64,000 nt of DNA, taken from positions 310,001 to 374,000 of the forward strand of contig OZ252297.1 of NCBI GenBank assembly GCA_965250275.1, in the 5' to 3' direction. The translations under genes were made by a program, and so were the position numbers. Of the stretch, positions 44,359 through 53,052 are shown piece by piece (the first letter of the stretch is position 1; every line of letters starts with the position of its first letter). A model generated the notes under the pieces. That model had not been told where the DNA came from. It worked only from the letters and a program-made list of their open reading frames with translations, and made no database searches. This stretch comes from G965250275 sp965250275 (lineage in GTDB: Bacteria > Pseudomonadota > Alphaproteobacteria > Rhodobacterales > Rhodobacteraceae).

Positions 44359-45783
44359 TCAGAAAAGACCGAAATACTCCTGCTGCTCCCACTCAGATAC
44401 GGTCATCAGGTAGCGTTCCCATTCTGCCCGTTTCAGGGTGACCAGATAGTCGACAAAGGGCTGACCCAAAGCCTCGCGATACAGTGCACTCGCCTCGAAG
44501 GCGTCTATCGCAGCGACAAGGCTCTTCGGAAGCTGGTCGGCCTCATCGTGGTAGGGCGTCTCGCTGGCCAGCGGGGCGACCGCGGCAGATGTCAGCCCGT
44601 CCAGGCCCGCCATGATTTGGGAAGCGAAGGCGAAGTGCGGATTGGCCGTCGTGTCGGCCACACGGTTTTCGATGCGCGATCCGTACCCATTAGGGTCGAA
44701 TAGGGCGCGGATCATTGCGCCGCGATTGTCCCGTCCCCACTGGATGCCTGTAGGAGCCAACTGAAACGGCGCAAATCGTTTGTAACTGTTCACGGTGGGG
44801 TTGGTGAGCAGGCAGGACGCAGTTGCATGTCTGAGCAGACCTGCAATCCAGGCGCCCGCTGCATCGGTGATCTGGCCGTCGTCCTTTGGCCGAAACACAG
44901 ACTCGCCAGTCTGGGCATCTGACAACGATTGATGGATATGCCAGCCATTGGCGGCCGCGTTTGGCAGGTTTGGCTTCGCCATGAAACTGGCGTGAAATCC
45001 TTGTCTGTGACAGACCTCTTTCACAAGCGTTCGGAACAGGACGAACCGGTCGGCCTGCGATTGGGGGTCTGAGGGCTCGAAGGTGAATTCGAATTGACTG
45101 GGCCCCATCTCGATCTCGACCGACCGCGGCTGCAGCCCGAGTTCTTCCGCCATGCGGCGCAGATGGTCCAGAAGCTCTTCGGATTCACCATACCGGGTTT
45201 CGGTAAGGTATTGGTGCCCTTGGGTCACATTGCGCGTGCGGACGGGTGCTGGTGGCATCGTGGCCTGACCATGATCCAATGCGCTGTCGAGGCGTTCAAA
45301 GACCTGAAACTCAACCTCCAGACCAAACGTCGCACGATATCCAGCGGTGCGAAGCTTCTCCACGGAAGCAGCGAGGACCGCAGCGGATGAGAAGGGCACC
45401 GAGGTGCCGGAGCGGTCATAAACGTCACCAATGAGGATCGCGGAATGAGGCGACCAGGGCAGCGGAAAAAAGCGCGAAGGATTGGGCCAGATCACAACGT
45501 CGCCTGCGCCACCCAATGGCAGGTCTGCCACTGACACATCCTCGCTCCAGACCGGAAAGACGGTGCGGTGAGAGGTGTCCTTCAAAAGAAGCGTTGAGGG
45601 GACGCAGACCCCGGATTCAAAGGCTGACGCCAGCGCGCGCGCGACGATCGTCTTGCCCCGCAAAATGCCGTGCTGATCCACAAAGACCACGCGGACCGTT
45701 TCGATTGCCTTTTCCGCGACCGTTGCCAGAACAGCGGAAATCCTCTCAGACGAGTCTTGGCCGTGCACTGGTCCGGTTCTCAC
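44359..45783 (-). CDS. Glutamine-synthetase-like gamma-glutamyl-amide ligase
   Basis: About 474 aa from a GTG at 45783 that overlaps the upstream stop (GTGA); an ATG at 45804 is an alternative. Family motifs are FGLEVEFQVFE, EMGPSQFEFTFEP, ANGWHIHQSL and the nucleotide/glutamate loop TNPTVNSYKRFAPFQLAPTG, then WGRDNRGAMIR. The variations from true GlnA (FTFEP; WHIHQS) suit the PuuA/IpuC/TdnQ-type ligases that join glutamate to an amine other than ammonia. Co-transcription with Rieske oxygenase parts recalls aniline oxidation, where gamma-glutamylation precedes oxygenation. Confidence 0.85.
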   Translation of the reverse strand: MRTGPVHGQDSSERISAVLATVAEKAIETVRVVFVDQHGILRGKTIVARALASAFESGVCVPSTLLLKDTSHRTVFPVWSEDVSVADLPLGGAGDVVIWPNPSRFFPLPWSPHSAILIGDVYDRSGTSVPFSSAAVLAASVEKLRTAGYRATFGLEVEFQVFERLDSALDHGQATMPPAPVRTRNVTQGHQYLTETRYGESEELLDHLRRMAEELGLQPRSVEIEMGPSQFEFTFEPSDPQSQADRFVLFRTLVKEVCHRQGFHASFMAKPNLPNAAANGWHIHQSLSDAQTGESVFRPKDDGQITDAAGAWIAGLLRHATASCLLTNPTVNSYKRFAPFQLAPTGIQWGRDNRGAMIRALFDPNGYGSRIENRVADTTANPHFAFASQIMAGLDGLTSAAVAPLASETPYHDEADQLPKSLVAAIDAFEASALYREALGQPFVDYLVTLKRAEWERYLMTVSEWEQQEYFGLF

Positions 45784-47003
45784 ACCGAAGCATCCCAAGG
45801 GCATTCGGCACGGCGCGCGAGGTCCGCCTCATGGCTTGCCGATTCCCAATTCCGGGTTGAAGCGATGGCGTCGTTTGAAAGTGGGCCAACGATCTTGCCG
45901 ACATCATCCCCCAACAGCATAGGCAGGTTTTCCACCTTGCCTGTCTCAAGCGAACTGATCGCCTTTCGCAATAGGCGCCTGTACCGGATGATCGCGGCAT
46001 CGCTTCGACCCAGATGCTCTTGCGTGCGGTCCTGGATGCGCCCCATGCCTTCGACCGCCCATTGATCGTGAACATTGATGTCCATGCCCATGCCGGTATA
46101 GGTCAACACTTGCTGTTCTTGCGGGTCATAGTGGTAATTGTTCCCCCGGTTCTTCAATGGCGCGTAGTCGGGCAAGCGGTGTTCTTTCAAGCGCTGTGCG
46201 CGCATCAAATCCTTGTTCACCGGGTCCTTGAAGCTGGTGAAGACCGAGTACCAATAGCAGGTTTCGTCATCGATCGGCACATGCCACTGTGTGATGGTCA
46301 TTTCACGCGACATCGGAATGCAAATGGCCTGCGGGAAGATCTGATTTGTGACGCGTACATGGGTCAGATCGTTTGCCATGTGGCGCAATGCGGTGATCTT
46401 GAGGCCATACGCTGTGTCATCGACTTCGATTTCGGGCCGCGGGTACTCCCTCAGGACCTGCGTCATCGGCATGTTGGTGTGCGCGGCTTTGTCCCGAAAC
46501 TGTTTGCCGTAGCCGTCCGACGGATCCTCATCCTGCAAAAAACGGTGCAGGAACGAGGCGTGCGCGGGATCAATCCCGATTTCCAAAGCTTGCAGCCAAT
46601 TGCATTCCCACAATCCCTTAAAGGCGAACACGTGGCTGTCCGGCGCGCGAAAGCAATCAAAATTTGGAAGAGCGGGTGGATCACCCGGACCAAGATAGGC
46701 AAAAACGATCCCGCTGCGCTCCACCACAGGATAGCGCGGCCCGCCGGTCTGTATTTCAATCTGATCAGATTCGGGATGAAAGGCGGGGGGCTCTCCGGCC
46801 GACGCCTTGCGGGTGGCCAGTACCAAAGCTCCAGCGTTTTGCACCAAGACCAGACGCTCGCCCAACAGGTTCACCGGAACCGGTTGACCCGCAGCAATCT
46901 CGTCGCTCAGCGCTGCAGGTTGCCAGTAATGGCGCAGCACGTTGCCTGCATCCGTGCCCGGTCCGACCCGGGTGATCTGATCATTGAGCTGCTGGCTGAT
47001 CAT
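45780..47003 (-). CDS. Rieske-type oxygenase catalytic subunit lacking the [2Fe-2S] motif
   Basis: About 407 aa from the ATG at 47003 (GAGGAG upstream). The start resembles phthalate-dioxygenase-like alpha subunits (LNDQITRVGPGTDAGNVLRH, then YWQPAALSDEI). Where the C-x-H...C-x2-H cluster motif should lie there is LVLVQNAGALVLATRKASAG with no such ligands, and ~55 residues are missing. The catalytic iron site is kept: ECNWLQALEIGIDPAHASFL, then HRFL. RTQEHLGRSDAAIIRYRRLL near the C-terminus is also typical. It probably takes electrons from the separate Rieske protein encoded just upstream. Confidence 0.87.
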   Translation of the reverse strand: MISQQLNDQITRVGPGTDAGNVLRHYWQPAALSDEIAAGQPVPVNLLGERLVLVQNAGALVLATRKASAGEPPAFHPESDQIEIQTGGPRYPVVERSGIVFAYLGPGDPPALPNFDCFRAPDSHVFAFKGLWECNWLQALEIGIDPAHASFLHRFLQDEDPSDGYGKQFRDKAAHTNMPMTQVLREYPRPEIEVDDTAYGLKITALRHMANDLTHVRVTNQIFPQAICIPMSREMTITQWHVPIDDETCYWYSVFTSFKDPVNKDLMRAQRLKEHRLPDYAPLKNRGNNYHYDPQEQQVLTYTGMGMDINVHDQWAVEGMGRIQDRTQEHLGRSDAAIIRYRRLLRKAISSLETGKVENLPMLLGDDVGKIVGPLSNDAIASTRNWESASHEADLARRAECPWDASV

Positions 47004-47385
47004 CGGCGCGCTCCTCATTAGGGTCTAATCTGGCCAGAATTACCCCATCCTGCTCCACGACGGGGACCATAGGCACCTTGATCTGAGTGTGCATCTGCGA
47101 CCCCTCCGGCTCTGCCGGTTGTTCCACACATTGCCCCGTGCGGTCAAAGTGCCAGCCATGAAAGGGGCACCGCAACCCGTTGTCCTCGAGCCGTCCGAAA
47201 CATAGATCGGCGCCCCGGTGCGGGCAGTGTCGGCCGATTAACCCTAACTCTCCCTCATCATCGCGGAAGAGAACGTAAGGTTTGCCCGCCAGTGTTATGG
47301 GCAGAACCGGACGCGCAGTATCCAATTCAGAGCGCGTTGTAATGGCGACCCAGGTTCCGGTTTCTGTGGCAATCGGGGAAGTCAC
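46981..47385 (-). CDS. Small stand-alone Rieske [2Fe-2S] protein
   Basis: About 134 aa from a GTG at 47385 with GGAGATACA upstream; an ATG at 47412 is possible. The cluster motif is complete: RHCPHRGADLCFGRLEDNG, then LRCPFHGWHFD. The sequence looks like the Rieske domain of a ring-hydroxylating oxygenase rather than a housekeeping ferredoxin. It overlaps the cluster-less oxygenase gene by about 23 bases. Together the two encode what is normally one polypeptide. Confidence 0.87.
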   Translation of the reverse strand: MTSPIATETGTWVAITTRSELDTARPVLPITLAGKPYVLFRDDEGELGLIGRHCPHRGADLCFGRLEDNGLRCPFHGWHFDRTGQCVEQPAEPEGSQMHTQIKVPMVPVVEQDGVILARLDPNEERADDQPAAQ

Positions 47386-47489
47386 TGTATCTCCAGTTTG
47401 ATGCATAGGCATTGAGCCGAGTTGATTTGTGCGTTAAATGAACAAAAATTCGCTATATGAACGTACTTGGATCAAGGGGATCAGTCAAC

Positions 47490-48236
47490 GTGAGCAGCCG
47501 TGGCGGTGCGTCGACATTTGCAAAAGGTCTGCAGGTTCTGGATTGCTTTGAATCCGGTCGCACCGATTTGACCATGGCAGAGATTGCGCGCCTGACCGGA
47601 TTCGATCGTGCCACCACGCGCCGCCTGTGCCTGACTCTGGAAGACAGTGGCTATATCACAAAGTCGGGACGCGTGTTTGCACTGTCGCCCCGGGTTCTGG
47701 CGGTTACCGGTGGGTATCTCTCTTCGCATGGGATCGGAAAATCCGTTCAACCCCTCCTCAATCAATGCGCCGAAGAATTGGACGGAGAGATTTCGCTGGC
47801 CGTCCGCGAAGGTACCCGCGCCATCTATGTCGCGCACTCAGCTGTCTCTTCTGCGCGTTTGTCTTATGGGTTCTCCATTGGGAGTACGCTTCCGCTCTTG
47901 CCGACGGCTCTGGGTCGAATGCTGCTGGCGCAATGCCAGAACCCTCTGCGGGAGCGTCTTTTCGAAGCTTGCGAGTTTGAAAGGCATACGGAATTCACAG
48001 ATATGGACCCCGCTTCGGTCCGCGTCAAAATCGAACGCGCGGCAGAACAGGGCTACGCTTATGCGGCCAATGAGTTTGAACGAGGCGCCGCCGGTGTTTC
48101 GGTTCCTGTAAGCAACATTGGAGGAGTGCAGGCGGTGCTTGCAACCACGGCTTCGGCGCATCGGCTTGAAGACCGAGAGGTGTTTGACCGAACGCTCGAT
48201 ACGTTGCGACGTGCAGCGGTAAATCTCGGGCACTGA
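47490..48236 (+). CDS. IclR-family transcriptional regulator
   Basis: About 248 aa from a GTG at 47490 with AAGGGGA upstream; an in-frame ATG at 47457 is an alternative. The winged helix reads LTMAEIARLTGFDRATTRRL. The effector domain contains LPLLPTALGRMLLAQ. It diverges from the split Rieske operon and probably controls it. AT-rich sequence with two ATGAAC direct repeats (near 47436 and 47457) lies in the shared promoter region. Confidence 0.88.
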   Translation: MSSRGGASTFAKGLQVLDCFESGRTDLTMAEIARLTGFDRATTRRLCLTLEDSGYITKSGRVFALSPRVLAVTGGYLSSHGIGKSVQPLLNQCAEELDGEISLAVREGTRAIYVAHSAVSSARLSYGFSIGSTLPLLPTALGRMLLAQCQNPLRERLFEACEFERHTEFTDMDPASVRVKIERAAEQGYAYAANEFERGAAGVSVPVSNIGGVQAVLATTASAHRLEDREVFDRTLDTLRRAAVNLGH

Positions 48237-48273
48237 GGTTGAACAGAGTTCAGGAAGTGATGATCAATCGGGT

Positions 48274-48957
48274 TCAGGTCTTCGCCCAGCGTTGCGGGTG
48301 ATCCTGCTGCTGGTCGTCAATGAACCGGAAGTGACCGGGAAATAGCGCGGCTAGAAATCGAAAAACGATCCGCTTGGCGACTGCGCGATCAAATGCCCCT
48401 GGATGCAACAAGAAGTCTGTCCACATGCCTTCCAGCAGGGCCAGTGTCCCGTGGGTTGCATCGCGGGCAACTTGCGCGGGATCGTCGACCGCTTGTGCGG
48501 TTGCGATTTCCATGAAGGCACGAAAAATGATTGCGTTCAGTCGCTCGTCCCGTGTGTTTGTGAGGGACGCAATCGGTGAATTCTCGCGTGCTTCGCCCCG
48601 AAACGCATACCAGATGTTGATTGATCGCCGGTTCAGAACCGCTTCGTCCAGGTCGCATCGGATCAGGGCTGTGATGCGATCCTCTGGCGCAGAACCCGCG
48701 GCGTCGAGAAACCGGTTGAGATGTGCGTAGTAAGTTTCACCTGCATGGCGCACCGCCTCGACCAGCAGGTTTTCCTTTCCTCCGAAGTGCAGTTGGATCA
48801 TGCCGCGCGACAGGCCAGCCCGCTCGACAATCATTGAAACCGATGTCTGTGCGATTCCGGATTCTGCAATCGAGGACAGAGTCGCCTCAATCAAAGCCTC
48901 CCGGTTCTGCGAGGCGCGCGCCTGCCGGAGGTTCGGTTTGGTCGAGTCTTTTGCCAT
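48274..48957 (-). CDS. BetI-like TetR-family regulator
   Basis: The product is 227 aa. The helix-turn-helix is SVSMIVERAGLSRGMIQLHF, followed by GGKENLLVEAV; HFGGK is typical of BetI, the choline-responsive repressor. It diverges from the ABC importer operon at 49059-52980. A palindrome in that promoter (49060-49077) is a good binding-site candidate. Likely effector: a quaternary amine (inference). Confidence 0.88.
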   Translation of the reverse strand: MAKDSTKPNLRQARASQNREALIEATLSSIAESGIAQTSVSMIVERAGLSRGMIQLHFGGKENLLVEAVRHAGETYYAHLNRFLDAAGSAPEDRITALIRCDLDEAVLNRRSINIWYAFRGEARENSPIASLTNTRDERLNAIIFRAFMEIATAQAVDDPAQVARDATHGTLALLEGMWTDFLLHPGAFDRAVAKRIVFRFLAALFPGHFRFIDDQQQDHPQRWAKT

Positions 48958-49026
48958 GGGAACAGATACTTAGCTCTTTCTCACGTTTGCGGCCGTTCTC
49001 AAGCCACAGGCGTAACTCTCGGAAGC

Positions 49027-49077
49027 TTGACATAAAAGGGGTATTTCTTCAAATCTAAATGGACGAACGTTCATTCA
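49027..49077 (+). promoter_or_regulatory. Promoter with overlapping TetR operator
   Basis: TTGACA at 49027-49032 fits a -35 box. A weak -10 (CAAATC or AAATCT) lies 17-18 bases on. TGGACGAACGTTCATTCA at 49060-49077 is an imperfect 18-base palindrome with a perfect GAACGTTC core and covers the expected transcription start. This fits repression by the BetI-like regulator. Confidence 0.6.
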
Positions 49078-49970
49078 ATTTTCGTGCAAACCGGGCTGTC
49101 GGGGAGGGAGACTTGCGGTTCAGGAGCGATTTCTCAAAGGGAATTGCATTGAGTGGCCCGGCATCAGCGTATGTCGGAGCACTTGTCGCGATTCCGCTGG
49201 GGATCCTGATCGTCTACTCCTTTTGGACACAGACCTATGTGACCATCGACAAGACGATGACATGGGCGAACTATCAGGAAGCGCTCACAGACCCGCTCGT
49301 CCTTCACCTGCTTCGCCGATCGGTTTTGATTGCCGGTTGCGTGACGATCGCAACCGTCATGCTGGCCTACCCAATTGCGTACTTCATCGCCTTCAGGACC
49401 GAAAAAAAGACGCTCTGGCTCATCCTCATCACCATCCCGTTCTGGAGCAGCTACCTCCTGCGGGTGTTTTCGTGGAAGCTAATCCTGGGCTTTAACGGGG
49501 TACTGAACTCCGGGCTTTTGTGGCTGGGACTGATCGAAGAACCGCTGACCTTCCTGCTTTTCAACGAGATGGCAGTGGTGCTGACGCTGGCGCATGCCTG
49601 GGCTCCATTTGCGATCCTGCCCATTTTTGTCAGCCTTCAAAAAATCGATCCCAGCCTTTTGGAAGCTGCAACCGACCTTGGCCTGAATGGGTTTGAAACC
49701 TTTGTTCGGGTGACCTTGCCGCTGACAGTGCCGGGCATCATTGCCGCCTGTCTGATCATCTTCATCCCAACTGTCGGAGACTACGTCACGCCCGCGCTTG
49801 TCGGCGGATCGGACGGCAAGATGATTGCCAACCTTATTCAGGTGCAATTCGGCGCGGCGAACAACTGGCCACTTGGCGCGACCCTGTCTCTTCTGGCGAT
49901 GGCGACGGTCGGTTTGGTCGCCATCGGGTTTGTCATCCTGGCGAATTTCGTCGGCAGGAGGATCCGATGA
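49059..49970 (+). CDS. ABC permease (PotB-like) for polyamine/betaine-type substrate
   Basis: The product is up to 303 aa with six hydrophobic helices. The EAA-type loop reads LLEAATDLGLNGFETFVRVT. The ATG at 49059 lies inside the operator and near the expected transcription start, and has no ribosome site. A TTG at 49113 with GGGGAGGGAG upstream is a likelier start (about 285 aa). It is the first gene of the operon permease-permease-ATPase-binding protein. Confidence 0.9.
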   Translation: MDERSFNFRANRAVGEGDLRFRSDFSKGIALSGPASAYVGALVAIPLGILIVYSFWTQTYVTIDKTMTWANYQEALTDPLVLHLLRRSVLIAGCVTIATVMLAYPIAYFIAFRTEKKTLWLILITIPFWSSYLLRVFSWKLILGFNGVLNSGLLWLGLIEEPLTFLLFNEMAVVLTLAHAWAPFAILPIFVSLQKIDPSLLEAATDLGLNGFETFVRVTLPLTVPGIIAACLIIFIPTVGDYVTPALVGGSDGKMIANLIQVQFGAANNWPLGATLSLLAMATVGLVAIGFVILANFVGRRIR

Positions 49971-50764
49971 AGTCGTTGCAGAGGTTCATGCCCGGCCTGA
50001 CCGTTTACGCTTTTGCGTATATCGGTTTTTTGTATCTGCCCGTCCTGTTGCTGCCGCTCTTTTCGTTCAATGACGGCACGATCGTCGCCTTTCCGATGAA
50101 CGGCTTCACCCTCAAATGGTATGCTCAGCTGGGCGAGCAGGACACGTTGCTCCAGGCGCTGGCAAACAGTCTTATCGTCGGAGTCACAACCGCGTTTTGT
50201 GCAACGGCACTTGGTCTCTTCGCCGCGCGCGCCTATGCCCGGTACAAGTTCGCGGGCAAAGAACTGTCCGAGGGGCTGGTGATGTTGCCGCTGGTGATCC
50301 CGGGCATCATCGTGGCATCGTCGATGTTGATCCTGTTCGTCAGTGTTGGGCTAAAGCCGTCGCTGACCACGGTGATACTGGGCCATGTCTTTGTTGCACT
50401 GCCCTTCTCTGTTTCGATCCTGAAATCAGCCTTCGCGGACTTCGATCCCTCGCTGGAAGAGGCCGCTTATGATCTTGGTGAAACCGTCTGGGGGACGTTT
50501 CGCAGGGTGACCCTGCCAATCGTTTCCCCGGGTATCATTGCCAGCATGTTGGTGACCTTTACGGTTTCGTTTGACGAGTTCGTTCTGGCCTTTTTCCTCT
50601 CAGGGAACGAACCGACCCTTCCAGTCTATATCTGGAGCCAGATCCGGTTTCCCGCCAAATTGCCCAACACTCTGGCGCTAGGGTCGCTCCTTCTTGCGGC
50701 GTCCGTTCTGCTGTTGCTGGTCGCCGAGTTCTTCCGCCGCCGTTCCTCCAAGTCATCCGTTTAA
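49967..50764 (+). CDS. ABC permease (PotC-like)
   Basis: The product is 265 aa with six hydrophobic helices. The EAA loop is LEEAAYDLGETVWGTFRRVT. The ATG overlaps the previous stop (ATGA). It is the second membrane subunit of the importer. Confidence 0.92.
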   Translation: MKSLQRFMPGLTVYAFAYIGFLYLPVLLLPLFSFNDGTIVAFPMNGFTLKWYAQLGEQDTLLQALANSLIVGVTTAFCATALGLFAARAYARYKFAGKELSEGLVMLPLVIPGIIVASSMLILFVSVGLKPSLTTVILGHVFVALPFSVSILKSAFADFDPSLEEAAYDLGETVWGTFRRVTLPIVSPGIIASMLVTFTVSFDEFVLAFFLSGNEPTLPVYIWSQIRFPAKLPNTLALGSLLLAASVLLLLVAEFFRRRSSKSSV

Positions 50765-50778
50765 GGGGAATTTGACCC

Positions 50779-51888
50779 GTGTCTGACGCAAACACCATCA
50801 TCGAGCTGCAAAACGTTCAGAAACGATTTGGCGGGTTCATCGCTGTCCCGAACCTGAGCCTGACGCTGGAGCGGGGCGAATTCTTTTCCCTGCTTGGCCC
50901 CTCAGGATGCGGCAAGACCACAGCGCTGCGCATGATCGCGGGCTTTCTTGAGCCGGAGAAGGGCGAGATTCGGATCGACGGCGAACCCATGCAAGACATT
51001 CCCGCCAATCGTCGGCCAACCAACATGGTTTTCCAGAGCTATGCCATTTTCCCCCATTTGGACGTCTTCAACAACGTGGCCTTCGGTCTGCGCAAGCAAG
51101 GCTTGTCGGCGTCCGATCTGAAGAGCCGTGTGGCCGAGGCACTCGATATGGTCGAACTGGGCGGCATGGGGCAGCGCAAGGCAGATCAACTCTCGGGTGG
51201 ACAGCGTCAGCGCGTGGCATTGGCACGCGCTCTGGTGATGCGCCCGAAGGTTCTGTTGTTGGACGAGCCGCTCTCTGCGCTCGACAAGAACCTGCGTGAA
51301 GCGATGCAGTTCGAGTTGCGACGGCTGCAGCAATCAATTGGCATCACCTTCGTCATGGTCACGCACGATCAGTACGAAGCGATGACCATGTCGGACCGGA
51401 TCGGTGTCATGTTTGACGGCGATCTCGTGCAGGTGGACAAGCCGGAACTTCTCTATTCACGCCCCTGCAATCGTGATGTGGCGGCGTTTATCGGGGGGAT
51501 GAACTTCCTGCCAGCAAAGATGCAGTCAGAGGGCGCTGAGCATCTGTCGGTTGACCTTGCGGGTTTTGGCCCCTTGGGCATCAAGAAAAACCCCAATGTC
51601 AGCCAGCGGGGTCAGACCATGTTGGTGGGCATTCGCCCCGAGCAACTGGAAATCTCTGCAGAGCGCCCAACCGACTACGACGCAACGGTGGAAGGCACTG
51701 TAACAAACGCCGCCTTCTACGGGGAAAGCGTCCACTACTTCGTAAAAATCGAGGGACAGCACGATCCGCTTGCCGTCGCTGTCCCCAACTACTTTCACAC
51801 CGTGGATCATCAGCCAGGCCACAAGGTTTGGCTGGGGCTGCAAGGGGCTTCAGCCATCGATCTCGGCCAACAATCAGACAGTGTCTAG
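50779..51888 (+). CDS. ABC ATPase (PotA-like)
   Basis: The product is 369 aa from a GTG with AAGGGGAA upstream. Walker A is LGPSGCGKTTALRMIAG, the signature is LSGGQRQRVALARALVM, Walker B is VLLLDEPLSALDKNL, and the H-loop is MVTHDQYEAM. The C-terminal TOBE domain starts near 285 (LVGIRPEQLEIS). It drives the importer encoded around it. Confidence 0.94.
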   Translation: MSDANTIIELQNVQKRFGGFIAVPNLSLTLERGEFFSLLGPSGCGKTTALRMIAGFLEPEKGEIRIDGEPMQDIPANRRPTNMVFQSYAIFPHLDVFNNVAFGLRKQGLSASDLKSRVAEALDMVELGGMGQRKADQLSGGQRQRVALARALVMRPKVLLLDEPLSALDKNLREAMQFELRRLQQSIGITFVMVTHDQYEAMTMSDRIGVMFDGDLVQVDKPELLYSRPCNRDVAAFIGGMNFLPAKMQSEGAEHLSVDLAGFGPLGIKKNPNVSQRGQTMLVGIRPEQLEISAERPTDYDATVEGTVTNAAFYGESVHYFVKIEGQHDPLAVAVPNYFHTVDHQPGHKVWLGLQGASAIDLGQQSDSV

Positions 51889-51915
51889 GCACAATTCAAT
51901 TCGGAGGAAAACACC

Positions 51916-52980
51916 ATGAAACATGCAACAACGGCCAGTTTGGCACTCGCCACGGCCTTCGCGCTGTCGGTCGGAACCGGAGCGACCGCGGGCGGATCTG
52001 ACCTGTCGATCTTCGACTGGTCCGGATACGAGGATCAGGGCTTTTATGGCGCGTACATGAGCAAGTACAACGAAGCGCCTTCGTACACCTATTTCGGCAG
52101 TCAGGAAGAAGCTTTCACAAAACTTCAATCCGGTTTCGAGGCCGACCTGGCGCACCCCTGCTCGGATGCCGTGCGCAAATGGAAAGCTGCCGGGCTGATC
52201 AAACCGCTTGATCCCGCAAAGCTCAAAAACTGGGACAAGATCTTGCCTCGCATTCAAGAGACCGATGGGATCGTCATTGATGGCGAGGTTTGGATGATGC
52301 CCTTTGAATGGGGCAACACCGGGCTGATTTATCGGACCGACCTGATCTCGGACGATGACATTTCGCTGGCCCAATTGGCTGATCCGGCCAACGCCGGCAA
52401 AATCGCCATTCCGGATGCGGCCTCGTCGGCCTATGCGTTGGCGGCGCTGGCCACAGGTGCGTCGAGCTACACCAACATGTCGGACGAAGAGTTTCAGGCG
52501 GCGTCGGATTTTCTGCGCAGCATCCACAACAACGTCCGGTTCTACTGGTCGGACGCCGGTCAGCTGGATCAGGCCTTGGCCAGCGGTGAGGTCAGCATGG
52601 GCTGGGGATGGAACCAGTCCGAATTGAACCTGATCTGGAACGGCACACCAGCCAAGATGATGCGTGGCGAAGACAAGGGCATTGCGACCTGGGTCTGTGG
52701 CTATGTGCATCTTAACAGCGCCAAGCAGTCAGATGAGCAGATCTACGATATGTTGAACGCCCTGACAGATCAGGAAAGCGGTAAGTACATTCTGGAAAGC
52801 TGGGGCTATGGTCACGCCAACGGCACGGCCTTTGACGTCGCAGACAAAGAAACCATCGAGTCCTATGGCTTTGGAGACCCATCAACCTTCTTCGAAGGGT
52901 CGCTGTTCTTTGATGCCGTTGAGCCGTCTCTCGAGGCGAAGATGCTGAAAGAGTTCGAGCGCATCAAAGCGGGCTTCTGA
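51916..52980 (+). CDS. ABC substrate-binding protein (PotD/PotF-like)
   Basis: The product is 354 aa. GGAGGAAAA precedes the ATG. The signal peptide is LALATAFALSVGTGATAGG. SIFDWSGYEDQGFYGAYM and MMPFEWGNTGLIYRTD are typical of spermidine/putrescine-binding relatives. Several Trp residues (GWGWNQSELNLIWNGT) could build an aromatic cage. With demethylating enzymes encoded next, the ligand is probably a methylated amine such as a proline betaine rather than a polyamine. Confidence 0.9.
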   Translation: MKHATTASLALATAFALSVGTGATAGGSDLSIFDWSGYEDQGFYGAYMSKYNEAPSYTYFGSQEEAFTKLQSGFEADLAHPCSDAVRKWKAAGLIKPLDPAKLKNWDKILPRIQETDGIVIDGEVWMMPFEWGNTGLIYRTDLISDDDISLAQLADPANAGKIAIPDAASSAYALAALATGASSYTNMSDEEFQAASDFLRSIHNNVRFYWSDAGQLDQALASGEVSMGWGWNQSELNLIWNGTPAKMMRGEDKGIATWVCGYVHLNSAKQSDEQIYDMLNALTDQESGKYILESWGYGHANGTAFDVADKETIESYGFGDPSTFFEGSLFFDAVEPSLEAKMLKEFERIKAGF

Positions 52981-53052
52981 TCCCAGTTATGAAGTGAGAG
53001 CGCACCTTCGCGCTCTCACACACCTTCACATTTGCAAACTCGGGAACGCCTC

